DNA of 39,255 bases, from the NCBI GenBank assembly GCA_903927295.1, contig CAIYMN010000122.1:1-39255 (forward strand). Direction: 5' to 3'. The position numbers and the translations under genes were made by a program. The notes below the pieces were generated by a model. It saw only the letters and a list, made by a program, of their open reading frames with translations. It searched no databases and was not told the DNA's origin. Each line of letters starts with the position of its first letter. Position 1 is the first letter of the stretch. The stretch comes from an uncultured beta proteobacterium (GTDB lineage: Bacteria > Pseudomonadota > Gammaproteobacteria > Burkholderiales > Burkholderiaceae_C). Of the stretch, positions 15,945-25,498 are shown piece after piece.

Positions 15945-18338
15945 ATGTCTGCACTTTTTGACTCGGCCGCACTGGTCGTACCGTTTGAAAACCTGAGGAT
16001 GTCGGACGTCGATTCGGTTGGCGGCAAGAACGCCAGCCTCGGCGAGATGATTTCCAACCTGCCGGCCGGTGTCCGTGTGCCCACCGGTTTTGCCACCACC
16101 GCCCATGCATTTCGCCGCTTTCTGGCGCATGGAGATCTGGTTGGCAGGATCAATCAACTGCTGGGCGCCCTGGACATTGAAGACGTGCGCGAGTTGGCCA
16201 AAGTCGGCGCGGAAATCCGTGCACTGGTGGAGGTGCAACCGTTTCCGGCTGATCTCGAACAGGCGATTCGTGCCGCTTTTCTTGAACTCAACGCGTACAG
16301 CCCTCAGGCTTCGTTTGCCGTGCGCTCGTCTGCGACGGCTGAGGATTTGCCGGACGCGTCGTTCGCCGGTCAACAGGAAACCTTTTTGAATGTCACTGGC
16401 ATTGACACCGTGCTGCACAAGATCAGGGAGGTGTTTGCATCCTTGTACAACGACCGCGCCATCAGCTACCGGGTGCACAAGGGTTTCGCGCACGAGCACG
16501 TGGCTCTGAGTGCCGGCGTTCAGCGGATGGTGCGCTCGGATATCGGCGCGGCGGGCGTGATGTTCACCATCGATACCGAGTCCGGCTTTACCGATGTCGT
16601 CTTCATCACGTCGAGTTACGGGTTGGGTGAAACAGTGGTCCAGGGAGCCGTCAATCCGGACGAGTTCTACGTCCACAAGCCGATGCTCAAAGCCGGCAAG
16701 CGCGCGATCATCAGCCGCAGTCTGGGCTCCAAACTGATCCAGATGCGATTCACAACGGCGGAGGAAAAGGCAGCCTGTGGCGAATTGGTGAAAACCGTAG
16801 ACGTTCCAACCGAGCAGCGCAATCGCTATTCCCTGACCGACGCCGAGGTTGAAAAACTCGCCCACTACGCTTTGGTGATCGAGAAGCACTATGGCCGACC
16901 GATGGATATCGAGTGGGGCAAGGACGGCATCGATGGTGAACTGTACATCCTGCAGGCACGCCCGGAAACAGTGAAGAGTCAGGCTGCCGGCAAGCTCGAA
17001 TACCGCTACAAGCTCAAAGGCAAAAGCGCAGTGATCGTCGAAGGGCGTGCCATTGGACAGAAGATTGGCACCGGCCCGGTTCGCATCGTGCACAACATCA
17101 GTGAGATGGACAAGGTCCAGGTCGGTGATGTGCTCGTGACTGACATGACAGATCCGAACTGGGAACCGGTGATGAAGCGTGCTGCCGCAATCGTCACGAA
17201 CCGCGGCGGACGTACCTGCCACGCGGCCATCATTGCGCGCGAACTGGGGATACCGGCTGTGGTGGGTTGTGGCCATGCGACCGATGTGCTGAAGGAAGGC
17301 ATGCTGGTGACCGTCAGTTGCGCCGAGGGCGATACGGGATTCATTTACGACGGCTTGCTGGAGACCGAAGTGACGGAAGTTCAGCGTGGTGTGATGCCCG
17401 ATATCGGGGTCAAGATCATGATGAACGTCGGCAACCCGCAGTTGGCCTTTGACTTCTGCCAGCTACCCAACGCGGGCGTTGGATTGGCGCGTCTTGAATT
17501 CATCATCAACAACAATATCGGCGTGCATCCGAAGGCGATTCTGGATTATCCGAACATTGATGTCGACCTGAAGAAGGCAGTCGAATCAGTGGCTCGAGGT
17601 CACGCCTCACCGCGGGCGTTTTATGTGGACCGGGTGGCAGAGGGTGTGGCGACGATTGGCGCGGCGTTCTGGCCCAAACCGGTCATTGTGCGGCTGTCTG
17701 ATTTCAAGAGCAATGAATACCGCAAACTCGTTGGGGGCAGCCGCTATGAGCCGGAAGAGGAAAATCCAATGCTCGGTTTTCGAGGTGCAGCACGTTATGT
17801 GAGCGCGGATTTTGGTGCGGCTTTCGCCATGGAGTGTGAAGCTCTGCGGCGCGTCCGTCAGGACATGGGCTTGACCAATGTGGAGATCATGGTGCCCTTT
17901 GTTCGCACCGTGAATCAGGCCAGGAAAGTTACTGAACTGATGGCTGGGCAGGGGCTCAGGCGCGGCGAAAATGGTCTGCGCATCATCATGATGTGCGAGA
18001 TACCCAGCAACGCCATCCTGGCCAACGAGTTCCTTCAGTACTTTGACGGGTTTTCGATCGGCTCCAATGATCTGACGCAACTCACCTTGGGTCTGGACCG
18101 GGATTCGGGTCTCGAATTGCTGGCCGCTGATTTTGACGAGCGTGACCCGGCGGTAACAGCGCTCATCAAGCTTGCCATTTCCGCCTGCAAGGCACAGGGA
18201 AAGTACATTGGCATATGTGGCCAGGGACCGAGCGATCATCCTGACTTTGCCGAATGGTTGACCGCTGAAGGTATTTCATCCATTTCCCTGAATCCGGATT
18301 CCGTCATCACGACTTGGCAGAGGCTGGCCGGGAAATAG
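15945..18338 (+). CDS. ppsA: Phosphoenolpyruvate synthase
   Basis: This 797-residue enzyme makes phosphoenolpyruvate from pyruvate and ATP (with AMP and phosphate as co-products), the entry step of gluconeogenesis from pyruvate or lactate. The N-terminal ATP-binding domain has [11 protein letters not shown] and [20 protein letters not shown]. The swivelling phosphohistidine domain has [20 protein letters not shown] with catalytic His426 and regulatory-type Thr424. The C-terminal pyruvate-binding barrel has [20 protein letters not shown] and [11 protein letters not shown] with the catalytic Cys. Length is normal. Transcription may start near a TACAAT box at 15796-15801, but no clear -35 was found. 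The downstream symporter starts 2 bp after the stop, so the two are very likely cotranscribed. Confidence 0.97.
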   Translation: MSALFDSAALVVPFENLRMSDVDSVGGKNASLGEMISNLPAGVRVPTGFATTAHAFRRFLAHGDLVGRINQLLGALDIEDVRELAKVGAEIRALVEVQPFPADLEQAIRAAFLELNAYSPQASFAVRSSATAEDLPDASFAGQQETFLNVTGIDTVLHKIREVFASLYNDRAISYRVHKGFAHEHVALSAGVQRMVRSDIGAAGVMFTIDTESGFTDVVFITSSYGLGETVVQGAVNPDEFYVHKPMLKAGKRAIISRSLGSKLIQMRFTTAEEKAACGELVKTVDVPTEQRNRYSLTDAEVEKLAHYALVIEKHYGRPMDIEWGKDGIDGELYILQARPETVKSQAAGKLEYRYKLKGKSAVIVEGRAIGQKIGTGPVRIVHNISEMDKVQVGDVLVTDMTDPNWEPVMKRAAAIVTNRGGRTCHAAIIARELGIPAVVGCGHATDVLKEGMLVTVSCAEGDTGFIYDGLLETEVTEVQRGVMPDIGVKIMMNVGNPQLAFDFCQLPNAGVGLARLEFIINNNIGVHPKAILDYPNIDVDLKKAVESVARGHASPRAFYVDRVAEGVATIGAAFWPKPVIVRLSDFKSNEYRKLVGGSRYEPEEENPMLGFRGAARYVSADFGAAFAMECEALRRVRQDMGLTNVEIMVPFVRTVNQARKVTELMAGQGLRRGENGLRIIMMCEIPSNAILANEFLQYFDGFSIGSNDLTQLTLGLDRDSGLELLAADFDERDPAVTALIKLAISACKAQGKYIGICGQGPSDHPDFAEWLTAEGISSISLNPDSVITTWQRLAGK

Positions 18339-18340
18339 AC

Positions 18341-20641
18341 ATGGGTGGCGGTTTTCGTCTACAGGGCGGGCTCTTGGTGCTGTGGTTCGCAGCGTCGTTT
18401 GGCGTTGTCTTTTTTGCCAATGACCTGCAGGTGATCATCAACGGCTGGCCGCTGGGGTACTGGTTCGCCGCGCAGGGCAGCGTCTTTATCTTTATCGCGA
18501 TCGTGGCGCTGTTTGCATGGCTGGCCAACAAGCGCGATAGCGCTGGGGCCGTCATCGACCCCGTGTACGAAGCCTACAAGAGCAGGCTGCATCGAAAATT
18601 TGCCTTCTACGTTGTTTGTCTGTTGCTGTTTCTGGCAGCGCTGGCCCTGGCTGAGAAATGGGGTTTGAAGAAGTCCTGGGTCGGAGCGACGTTCCTGATA
18701 GCCACAGTCAGTTTGTACGCCGCCATCGGTATTTACGGTCGCACTTCCGACGCTGCCGAATATTACGTTGCCGGGCGCAACGTTCCCGCGCTCTACAACG
18801 GCATGGCGACAGCGGCTGACTGGATGAGTGCAGCGTCCTTCATCAGCATGGCCGGTGGACTCTACCTGCAGGGCTTTTCAGGCACGCCGGCGCAGCCCGG
18901 TGGTCTGGTTTACGTCCTGGGTTGGACTGGCGGTTTTTGCCTGTTGGCACTGCTTGTGGCGCCCTACTTGCGAAAACTCGACCTGTACACGGTGCCGGAC
19001 TATTTTGGCCTGCGTTATGGTGGCCGTTGGCCAAGGATGATTGCCGCCTTTGCCGCTGTCATGTGTTCATTCACCTACGTGGTCGCGCAGATCTACGGCG
19101 TAGGACTGATCGCTTCACGCCTGACCGGCGTGCAATTTGAGATTGGTATCCTGCTCGGACTCGGCGGTGTGTTGGTCTGTTCGTTCCTGGGTGGCATGAG
19201 GGCAGTGACGTGGACCCAGGTGACTCAGTACGTTGTTTTGATTCTGGCCTTTCTGATTCCGGTTTCCTGGCTCGCTTATCAGCAATTGGGAAATCCCCTG
19301 GCACCCTTTGTCTACGGTCAACAGTTGCAGAAGATCACTGCATTGGAGCAACAACTGCTGTCTTCGCCGGCTGAGTTGGAGGTGACTCACGAATACGCCC
19401 GTCGGGCACGCGACTATGAACTCAAATTGCAGAACGTGGAGGTTGCACTGGAGCATGAACGCAAGGAATTGCGGGAGCGCATTCGATTGTTGAATGAGCG
19501 CCATGCTGATGAGTTTATTGTTGTGCTGGCGCGCCGTGAACTGGCGGCGCTGCCAAAGGACCAGATCTCGGCGCGTGAGCGCTGGAGTCGCGCGATGCAG
19601 GAAAATCAGGAACGCGCCAAACCTTTGGGCGGTATGCCGGCGCACGTCAAGCCCTTTGCCGGTGATCCCGCAGGTAGCGCTGAAGAACAGCAGACCTTCG
19701 AACTCTCCCGGCGCAACTTTATGGCGCTCATGTTCTGTCTGATGGTCGGAACAGTGGGTCTGCCGCATTTGTTGACGCGTTTTTTCACTACGCGGACAGT
19801 GGCTGAAGCGCGAACTTCGGTCGCGTGGTCCCTGTTTTTCATTGCTCTGCTTTATCTTTCGGCGCCGGCGTTGGCGGTCCTCGTGAAGTTTGAGGTGATG
19901 AGTCATCTGGTCGGGCAGAACTTCGATTCGCTACCGACCTGGATTGCCCAATGGGCCAAGGTGGATCCGACCCTGATTTCTGTCGGTGACGTCAATGGCG
20001 ACCACATCCTTCAGTTCTCCGAACTCAAACTCGGAGCGGATATTGTGATGCTTGTGACACCTGAGCTCGGCGGAATGCCTTACGTCGTCTCGGGTCTGGT
20101 TGCGGCAGGTGGCTTGGCCGCGGCCCTGTCTACCGCGGATGGGCTGTTGCTGACGATCGGCAACGCGCTGGCCCATGATTTCTTCTTTCGCGGTGAGAAC
20201 GATCAGGCGGGAGCTGTGAGGCGCGTGATGCTTTCAAAATTTGTGCTGCTGGTCGTCGCGCTGGTAGCCGCCTACGCGGCCGCTCAGCGTCCAGCCGATA
20301 TCCTCTATCTGGTATCAGCCTCGTTCTCACTCGCAGGGGCCGCGTTTGTCCCAGCCATGGTGCTGGGGATTTTTTGGCGGAGAACCACCGCGGCGGCAGC
20401 CACGGCAGGCATGGTGGCTGGCCTTGGCCTGACAATTTACTACATTGCGATCAATTCGATCCAGGTCCGAACCGCGCTTGGCTTGACGGGAAATGGCGTC
20501 TGGTTTGGCATCCTGCCTGTGTCGGCTGGCGTGTTTGGGATCGCAGCTGGTACGGCAGTGATTGTTCTCGTCAGTCTGCTGTCGCGCCCTGTTGCGACAA
20601 CTGAGAAGCTTGCGCCACTGCCTGGCACGACTCGGCTATAA
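18341..20641 (+). CDS. Fused DUF4212 small subunit plus VC_2705-type sodium:solute symporter
   Basis: This 766-residue membrane protein begins with two helices (about 5-27 and 37-62) around [20 protein letters not shown], the hallmark of the DUF4212 small subunit that usually is a separate gene. It continues as an SSS-family transporter (about 85-755; [20 protein letters not shown] and [20 protein letters not shown] near the first core helices), the large subunit normally encoded next to it. Between core helices lies a charged, helical, probably coiled-coil insert of about 115 residues (326-441). A loop at about 550-562, [13 protein letters not shown], resembles an EF-hand calcium site. Relatives carry acetate, pyruvate, lactate or similar acids with sodium. 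The ATG at 18341 is 2 bp after ppsA; a TTG nine codons upstream is the alternative. The substrate is inferred only from family and neighbour. Confidence 0.86.
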   Translation: MGGGFRLQGGLLVLWFAASFGVVFFANDLQVIINGWPLGYWFAAQGSVFIFIAIVALFAWLANKRDSAGAVIDPVYEAYKSRLHRKFAFYVVCLLLFLAALALAEKWGLKKSWVGATFLIATVSLYAAIGIYGRTSDAAEYYVAGRNVPALYNGMATAADWMSAASFISMAGGLYLQGFSGTPAQPGGLVYVLGWTGGFCLLALLVAPYLRKLDLYTVPDYFGLRYGGRWPRMIAAFAAVMCSFTYVVAQIYGVGLIASRLTGVQFEIGILLGLGGVLVCSFLGGMRAVTWTQVTQYVVLILAFLIPVSWLAYQQLGNPLAPFVYGQQLQKITALEQQLLSSPAELEVTHEYARRARDYELKLQNVEVALEHERKELRERIRLLNERHADEFIVVLARRELAALPKDQISARERWSRAMQENQERAKPLGGMPAHVKPFAGDPAGSAEEQQTFELSRRNFMALMFCLMVGTVGLPHLLTRFFTTRTVAEARTSVAWSLFFIALLYLSAPALAVLVKFEVMSHLVGQNFDSLPTWIAQWAKVDPTLISVGDVNGDHILQFSELKLGADIVMLVTPELGGMPYVVSGLVAAGGLAAALSTADGLLLTIGNALAHDFFFRGENDQAGAVRRVMLSKFVLLVVALVAAYAAAQRPADILYLVSASFSLAGAAFVPAMVLGIFWRRTTAAAATAGMVAGLGLTIYYIAINSIQVRTALGLTGNGVWFGILPVSAGVFGIAAGTAVIVLVSLLSRPVATTEKLAPLPGTTRL

Positions 20642-20642
20642 T
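20637..20642 (+). promoter_or_regulatory. Consensus -10 box upstream of rpsF
   Basis: A perfect TATAAT overlaps the stop codon of the symporter gene. Transcription would start near 20649, giving a leader of about 75 nt before rpsF. No convincing -35 hexamer is found at 16-18 bp upstream, so the promoter call rests on the -10 match and the position. Confidence 0.5.
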
Positions 20643-20656
20643 CCGCAGTTCACCTT

Positions 20657-20692
20657 GCCACACTCCATCTCGACGCTGGGGGTGGCTTTTTT
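20657..20692 (+). terminator. Hairpin plus T tract in the rpsF leader (terminator, attenuator or S6:S18 leader)
   Basis: GCCAC (20657-20661) pairs with GTGGC (20682-20686); the stem can extend by four more pairs after a bulged A, with an 11-nt loop, and is followed by six T (20687-20692). It looks like an intrinsic terminator. It may end symporter transcripts, but because the TATAAT box lies upstream of it, it would also lie in the leader of rpsF mRNA, where attenuation or ribosomal-protein feedback is possible. Confidence 0.55.
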
Positions 20693-20724
20693 GCCCTGTT
20701 CTGGGCTATCCACAAGGAGAGTTA

Positions 20725-21090
20725 ATGCGTCACTATGAAATCATCCTCATGATTCATCCGGATCAGAGCGAGCAAGTTCCAGCCATGCTGGAGCGTTACA
20801 AGGGCATGATCACTGCCGGCGGCGGAAAAGTGCATCGTGTCGAGGACTGGGGCCGCAGGCAGATGGTCTATATGATCAACAAGCTGGCCAAGGCCCACTA
20901 CCTGTGCGTCAACATTGAAGCTGACCAGGCCGTGATGGTGGAACTTGAGCATGCCTTTAAGTTCAACGATGCAGTGTTGCGTCATTTGACCGTTTCGAAG
21001 AAGAAGGCTGACACGGGCCCATCTTCCATGATGAAGACGGTTGAGCGTGAAGATGCGCGCAAGACACAACAAGCTGAGTACCAGGCCTGA
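20725..21090 (+). CDS. rpsF: 30S ribosomal protein S6
   Basis: This 121-residue protein is bS6, which binds with S18 to the platform of the 30S subunit. It starts [20 protein letters not shown] and has the typical [20 protein letters not shown] and [13 protein letters not shown] segments. The C-terminal tail beyond about residue 100 is charged and probably flexible, as is common in proteobacteria. AAGGAGAG lies about 6 bp before the ATG. It heads the operon rpsF-priB-rpsR-rplI. The leader contains a strong hairpin, which may be a feedback site for the S6:S18 pair. Confidence 0.97.
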   Translation: MRHYEIILMIHPDQSEQVPAMLERYKGMITAGGGKVHRVEDWGRRQMVYMINKLAKAHYLCVNIEADQAVMVELEHAFKFNDAVLRHLTVSKKKADTGPSSMMKTVEREDARKTQQAEYQA

Positions 21091-21113
21091 CCGCACGGTT
21101 CTTAGACGGGAGT

Positions 21114-21413
21114 GTGAAACAACACGTCAACCATCTTGTTTTGACAGCCTGTATTGCTGAGGTTGATTCGCTGCGCTTTACGCCAGCCGGCCTGCCAGCA
21201 CTGAATTTGAGACTTGATCACGAGTCTGAGATTGAGCAGGTCGGGCAAACCAGACAGGTCAAGGCACTTGTAAAAGCCCTGGCGTTTGGTGCAGTCGCTG
21301 AGCGACTCGCACGACAGGAAGTAGGCAGTAGCTGGAATTTCAATGGTTTTCTGGCAACTCCGCGCAATGGCAAACATGTTGTATTTCATATTCAAGAATT
21401 TCAGCAAGATTAA
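21114..21413 (+). CDS. priB: Primosomal replication protein N (PriB)
   Basis: This 99-residue protein matches PriB, a small OB-fold single-stranded-DNA-binding protein that helps PriA restart stalled replication forks. The order rpsF-priB-rpsR-rplI identifies it, and it has NHLVLTACIAEVDSLRFTPA, a segment like that of other betaproteobacterial PriB proteins, followed by GLPALNLRLDHESE. The C terminus SSWNFNGFLATPRNGKHVVF completes the fold. The only reasonable start is the GTG at 21114; the GGGAG before it is unusually close (1 bp), which may keep its yield below that of the flanking ribosomal proteins. Sequence conservation in this family is low. Confidence 0.9.
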   Translation: MKQHVNHLVLTACIAEVDSLRFTPAGLPALNLRLDHESEIEQVGQTRQVKALVKALAFGAVAERLARQEVGSSWNFNGFLATPRNGKHVVFHIQEFQQD

Positions 21414-21441
21414 CGATTCGTAAATATTTAAGGAGTCCATC

Positions 21442-21726
21442 ATGGCCGGACCAAAACGTTTTAACAATAAAGACAAGCGCCCGAAGCGCCCTGCGCAGAA
21501 CCTGCTGTTCAAGCGCAAGCGCTTTTGCCGTTTTACCGTAACCGGTGTCGAAGAGATCGATTACAAGGACATTGATACCTTGCGTGATTTCATTGCAGAA
21601 AATGGCAAGATCATCCCGGCACGTTTGACCGGTACTCGCGCCATTTTTCAGCGTCAACTCAACACCGCTATCAAGCGTGCGCGTTTCCTCGCGCTGCTGC
21701 CGTACAGCGATCAGCACAAAATCTAA
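21442..21726 (+). CDS. rpsR: 30S ribosomal protein S18
   Basis: This 94-residue protein is bS18, partner of S6 in the 30S platform. Typical features are the basic N terminus [16 protein letters not shown], then [25 protein letters not shown] and the RNA-binding [20 protein letters not shown]. Only a single cysteine is present (in KRFCRF), so it is not a four-cysteine zinc-binding paralogue. AAGGAG lies about 7 bp upstream of the ATG. It is 28 bp after priB and 11 bp before rplI. Confidence 0.97.
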   Translation: MAGPKRFNNKDKRPKRPAQNLLFKRKRFCRFTVTGVEEIDYKDIDTLRDFIAENGKIIPARLTGTRAIFQRQLNTAIKRARFLALLPYSDQHKI

Positions 21727-21737
21727 GGAATACGACC

Positions 21738-22184
21738 ATGCAAATTATTCTGCTCGACAAGGTCGTCAACCTTGGCAATCTCGGTGAAATCGTTCGCGTC
21801 AAGGACGGTTATGCACGCAATTTTCTGATCCCGTCGGGCCGCGCACGTCGCGCTACGGCGACAGCCAAACAGGAGTTCGAGGTCAAGCGTGCCGAACTCG
21901 AAAAGGCTGCAGCAGCGAAGTTGGCGCAGGCGCTGGGTGAAAAGCTCTCAGGAACTTCGGTCAAGTTGACGCAGAAGGCTGGCGTCGATGGCCGTCTGTT
22001 CGGTTCTGTCACGAATGCTGACATTTCCGAGGAACTGACCAAGAATGGTTACCCGGTTGCCAAAGCACAGATCCGGATGCCAAATGGCCCGATCAAGGTG
22101 GTCGGTGACAGTGCGGTCAGTGTTGCACTGCATACCGACGTGGTCGTGGATATTACGGTTTCGGTCTACGGCGAAACTGTCTAA
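21738..22184 (+). CDS. rplI: 50S ribosomal protein L9
   Basis: This 148-residue protein is bL9, which stretches from the base of the L1 stalk and helps keep the reading frame. The N-terminal domain has [20 protein letters not shown] and [21 protein letters not shown] long Ala/Lys/Glu-rich connecting helix (about 45-75) leads to the C-terminal domain with [16 protein letters not shown]. Length is normal. AAGGAA lies upstream of the ATG. It closes the operon and is followed by a strong intrinsic terminator. Confidence 0.97.
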   Translation: MQIILLDKVVNLGNLGEIVRVKDGYARNFLIPSGRARRATATAKQEFEVKRAELEKAAAAKLAQALGEKLSGTSVKLTQKAGVDGRLFGSVTNADISEELTKNGYPVAKAQIRMPNGPIKVVGDSAVSVALHTDVVVDITVSVYGETV

Positions 22185-22202
22185 AACGGCGCAGGTCTTG
22201 CG

Positions 22203-22235
22203 GGCCACCGGGGTTCAGGTCCCGGTGGCCTTTTT
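22203..22235 (+). terminator. Strong intrinsic terminator after rplI
   Basis: A perfect 10-bp stem (22203-22212 with 22221-22230), an 8-nt loop and five T (22231-22235) lie 18 bp past the rplI stop. It separates the ribosomal protein operon from dnaB. Confidence 0.92.
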
Positions 22236-22361
22236 CATGCCCGGGCCGCCTTGTCCCGCAATTCCCACAGCTTGTACACAGGCTGTCAAACGCTTTTGCC
22301 CAGCCTTTCACTCGACGTCAATGAGTCGTTGGCGTAGTATCAAGGTTCCAAGGAAACACCC

Positions 22362-23768
22362 ATGTCCGCTGTACTTTCTGCTGTGTCCGATGACTACAGT
22401 CAAGACCGCCAAGTAGCTCAGTTGCGCATTCCGCCGCACTCGGTCGAAGCCGAGTCCAGCGTTCTGGGTGGACTGCTGCTGGACAACGGTGCCTGGGATC
22501 GCGTCAGCGATCTGCTGCAGGAAAGTGACTTCTACCGATTTGAGCACCGCATGGTTTTTGCTGCGATTGGTGCGCTGATCAATCTTTCCAGACCGGCTGA
22601 CGTCATCACGGTTTTTGAACAATTATTGGGGCATGGCAAGGCCGAGGAAATTGGCGGATTGGCCTATCTCAATTCGCTCGCCCAGTACGTTCCCAGTGCA
22701 GGCAATATACGTCGCTACGCGGAAATTGTCAGAGAGCGCGCGATTTTGCGCAAACTGGTCAGTGCCAGTGACGAGATCAGCACGAATGCCTTCAATCCGA
22801 AGGGTCGTCCTGTGGCCAGCATCCTGGATGAGGCCGAGCAAAAAATATTCAACATCGGTGAAGAAGGCGCGCGAACGAAACAGGGCTTTCAGGGTATGGA
22901 TACCCTCGTGGTGGCACTGCTGGACCGGGTGCAGGAGATGGCGGACAACCCCAACGATGTGACGGGCGTGCCGACCGGATTTTATGATCTCGACCGACTG
23001 ACTGCCGGATTTCAGGCAGGTGACCTGATTGTGCTGGCTGCCCGCCCGTCCATGGGTAAAACGGCGCTGGCCATCAACATTGCCGAGCATGTGGCACTGA
23101 ACGAGGGATTGCCGGTGGCCGTGTTTTCCATGGAAATGGGCGCTGCCCAATTGGCGGTGCGGATTGTTGGCTCGATAGGCAGAATCGATCAAAGTCACTT
23201 GCGCACCGGAAAACTGACCGACGAAGAGTGGCCACGCTTGACGGAGGCGATCGAAAAATTGCGCACGATATCTCTGCATATCGACGAAACCGCCGGACTG
23301 ACTTCCAGTGAGTTGCGTGCCAATGCCAGGCGCTTGTCGCGCAAATGCGGCAAACTCGGCCTGATTGTGGTCGACTATCTGCAACTCATGAGTGGTTCAT
23401 CCAGTGACGGTGAAAACCGTGCAACGGAGCTCGGGGAAATTTCGCGCGGTCTGAAGATGCTGGCTAAAGAACTTCAGTGCCCGGTGATGGCATTGTCACA
23501 GCTCAATCGCAGCGTTGAGAGCCGCCCTGACAAGCGTCCGATGATGAGCGACCTGCGTGAGTCCGGGGCGATCGAACAGGATGCCGACATCATCATGTTC
23601 ATCTACCGCGACGAGTATTACACCAAGGATGCCTGCAAGGAGCCGGGTGTGGCCGAGGTCATCATCGCCAAACAGCGCAATGGTCCGACCGGCATGGTTA
23701 AACTCGCCTTCCTCAAACCGATCACCAAGTTTGAGTCCTTGGCGCAAGGCGGCGGCCGGGATTTCTAA
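22362..23768 (+). CDS. dnaB: Replicative DNA helicase DnaB
   Basis: This 468-residue protein is DnaB, the hexameric helicase that unwinds the fork and binds primase. The N-terminal helical domain includes PPHSVEAESSVLGGLLLDNG. The RecA-like ATPase domain has Walker A in ARPSMGKTAL (227-236), the adjacent FSMEMGAAQLAVRI, Walker B in LIVVDYLQLMSG, and the late QDADIIMFIYRDEYY, a DnaB hallmark. The frame is uninterrupted, so no intein is present. Its neighbourhood after rplI is common in proteobacteria, but the terminator at 22203-22235 means it needs its own promoter in the 126 bp upstream. Confidence 0.97.
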   Translation: MSAVLSAVSDDYSQDRQVAQLRIPPHSVEAESSVLGGLLLDNGAWDRVSDLLQESDFYRFEHRMVFAAIGALINLSRPADVITVFEQLLGHGKAEEIGGLAYLNSLAQYVPSAGNIRRYAEIVRERAILRKLVSASDEISTNAFNPKGRPVASILDEAEQKIFNIGEEGARTKQGFQGMDTLVVALLDRVQEMADNPNDVTGVPTGFYDLDRLTAGFQAGDLIVLAARPSMGKTALAINIAEHVALNEGLPVAVFSMEMGAAQLAVRIVGSIGRIDQSHLRTGKLTDEEWPRLTEAIEKLRTISLHIDETAGLTSSELRANARRLSRKCGKLGLIVVDYLQLMSGSSSDGENRATELGEISRGLKMLAKELQCPVMALSQLNRSVESRPDKRPMMSDLRESGAIEQDADIIMFIYRDEYYTKDACKEPGVAEVIIAKQRNGPTGMVKLAFLKPITKFESLAQGGGRDF

Positions 23769-23791
23769 TCTTCGTCGGGCTATGCCCTGAC

Positions 23792-25489
23792 CTACAGAAC
23801 TTCGCTGGCAAAGTCTGCAAGGCGCGAGCGCTCGCCGCGCGCCAGTGTGATATGTCCGCCGTGTTGCCAACCCTTGAATTTGTCAACGGCGAAAGTCAAG
23901 CCGGAAGAACCTTCGGTCAGGTAGGGCGTGTCAATCTGCGCCAGATTTCCCATGCAAATGATCTTGGTGCCTGGACCAGCTCGCGTGACCAGCGTCTTCA
24001 TCTGCTTGGGCGTGAGATTTTGAGCCTCGTCGATGATCACGTATTTGTTAAGAAAGGTGCGTCCGCGCATGAAATTCATGCTCTTGATCTTGATGCGGCT
24101 GCGGATCAACTCGGACGTCGCTGCGCGACCCCATTCGCCTGCGTTCGTGTCGGTCTTGCCCAGGACCTCCAGATTGTCGTCCAGCGCACCCATCCACGGA
24201 CCCATTTTTTCTTCTTCCGTTCCGGGCAGGAAACCAATGTCTTCACCAACACTGACGGTGGCGCGCGTCACGATGATCTCGGTATAACGCCTGTCGTCCA
24301 GAACCTGTGTCAGGCCGGAGGCCAGTGCCATCAATGTCTTGCCAGTGCCCGCGGTGCCGGTCAATGTGACGAAGTCAATTTCCGGATCCATCAGCAGATT
24401 CATGGCGAAATTCTGCTCCCGGTTTCTCATGGTGACACCCCAAACCGAGTTCTTCAGATGGGTGTAGTCCTTCAGTGTCTTGAAGACTGCCGTCTTGCCA
24501 CGGATTTCAGTCACGCGAGCGTACAGACTTGGCTCACCGGGCGACTCAAAATAGACCAGCTGATTGACCAGCAGGTTGGGAACAATCGGACCTGTGATCC
24601 TGTAGAAGGTATGCACACCCTGCTGCCAACTTTCCACCGTCTTGCCGTGGGTAGTCCAGAAATTGGCAGGCAGGGCGATCGCTCCAGAGTACAGAAGGTC
24701 CCCGTCTTCCAGTGTCTTGTCGTTCTGGTAATCATCGGTCGCCAGTCCCAGCGCACGCGACTTGACGCGCATGTTGATGTCTTTGGAAACCAGCACGACG
24801 TCACGCGGCGCATGTTGCTGGCGCAGTGCGTCGACGACACCCAGAATCTGATTGTCGGCCTTACCCTGAGGCAGGCTGCTCGGAAGCGTGTAGTTCAGCA
24901 GTTGGGTCTGAAAAAACAGCTTGCCACGGGCCTCGCGATGGCCAGTGCTGTTCAGGGCCAGTCCGGCGGCGATGTCAGAGCCTTGATGACCGGCCAGGGC
25001 GTCCAGCGTGCGACTGGTCTGGCGTGCATTGCGCGCAACTTCGGTCATGCCCTTCTTGTGGGCATCGAGTTCTTCCAGAACAATCATCGGCAGAAAGATG
25101 TCGTGTTCTTCGAATCGAAACAGGCACATCGGATCGTGCAGCAACACATTGGTGTCGAGCACAAACAGCTTGGCTGGACCCGTATGACTGACCTTCCTTG
25201 AGCGCCCCTTGGGCGCTGGTGCCGGCGCTGCTTCGTTCAAAGAGCTTGCCGATGCCACGGGACGAACCCTGCCCTGGCCATCGGCGCTGCGGGCGCTGGG
25301 AGCAACAACAGTCAGGCCGGATTTTGTGGCTGTTACGGCGCTGTCTGGACCTGGCGTGAGCGGCGCAACGTATGGCCGCACAGATGCAGGCTCAGCCTTG
25401 CGGACCTTTGGTGGAGTTTGCGCCGGTCGGTCGTAGTCCTGCTCGGAAAGCAGTGCCGCGCGCTTGGCAGGAGCGGTGGGTAAGGGCAT
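23792..25489 (-). CDS. PIN domain plus PhoH-family ATPase (PhoH2/YlaK type)
   Basis: This 565-residue protein joins an N-terminal PIN nuclease-like domain (about 106-250; KLFVLDTNVLLHDP with D112, then VLEELD and a late VSKDINMR) to a PhoH ATPase domain (about 355-560; Walker A GTAGTGKT at 378-385, Walker B VIIDEAQN at 484-491). Proteins with this layout, such as mycobacterial PhoH2, act as ATP-dependent RNA-unwinding ribonucleases. The first 100 residues are Pro/Ala/Ser-rich and probably disordered. It starts 9 bp after the bcp stop and is probably cotranscribed with it. It is convergent with dnaB, with 23 bp between stops. It is a different protein from the ybeZ-type PhoH. Confidence 0.9.
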   Translation of the reverse strand: MPLPTAPAKRAALLSEQDYDRPAQTPPKVRKAEPASVRPYVAPLTPGPDSAVTATKSGLTVVAPSARSADGQGRVRPVASASSLNEAAPAPAPKGRSRKVSHTGPAKLFVLDTNVLLHDPMCLFRFEEHDIFLPMIVLEELDAHKKGMTEVARNARQTSRTLDALAGHQGSDIAAGLALNSTGHREARGKLFFQTQLLNYTLPSSLPQGKADNQILGVVDALRQQHAPRDVVLVSKDINMRVKSRALGLATDDYQNDKTLEDGDLLYSGAIALPANFWTTHGKTVESWQQGVHTFYRITGPIVPNLLVNQLVYFESPGEPSLYARVTEIRGKTAVFKTLKDYTHLKNSVWGVTMRNREQNFAMNLLMDPEIDFVTLTGTAGTGKTLMALASGLTQVLDDRRYTEIIVTRATVSVGEDIGFLPGTEEEKMGPWMGALDDNLEVLGKTDTNAGEWGRAATSELIRSRIKIKSMNFMRGRTFLNKYVIIDEAQNLTPKQMKTLVTRAGPGTKIICMGNLAQIDTPYLTEGSSGLTFAVDKFKGWQHGGHITLARGERSRLADFASEVL

Positions 25490-25498
25490 TCGTCAGAG

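Noticed and set aside
15795-17276. Minus-strand open frame of 493 codons opposite ppsA
   Set aside because: The plus strand is a well-conserved PEP synthase; the antisense product is low-complexity and unlike any family.
23774-23791. Hairpin between convergent dnaB and phoH genes as a bidirectional terminator
   Set aside because: The 7-bp stem has a bulge and a G-T pair and lacks flanking T or A tracts; it is too weak to call.
23852-25201. Plus-strand open frame of 449 codons opposite the PhoH gene
   Set aside because: The minus strand has clear PIN and PhoH motifs; the antisense product has no recognisable features.
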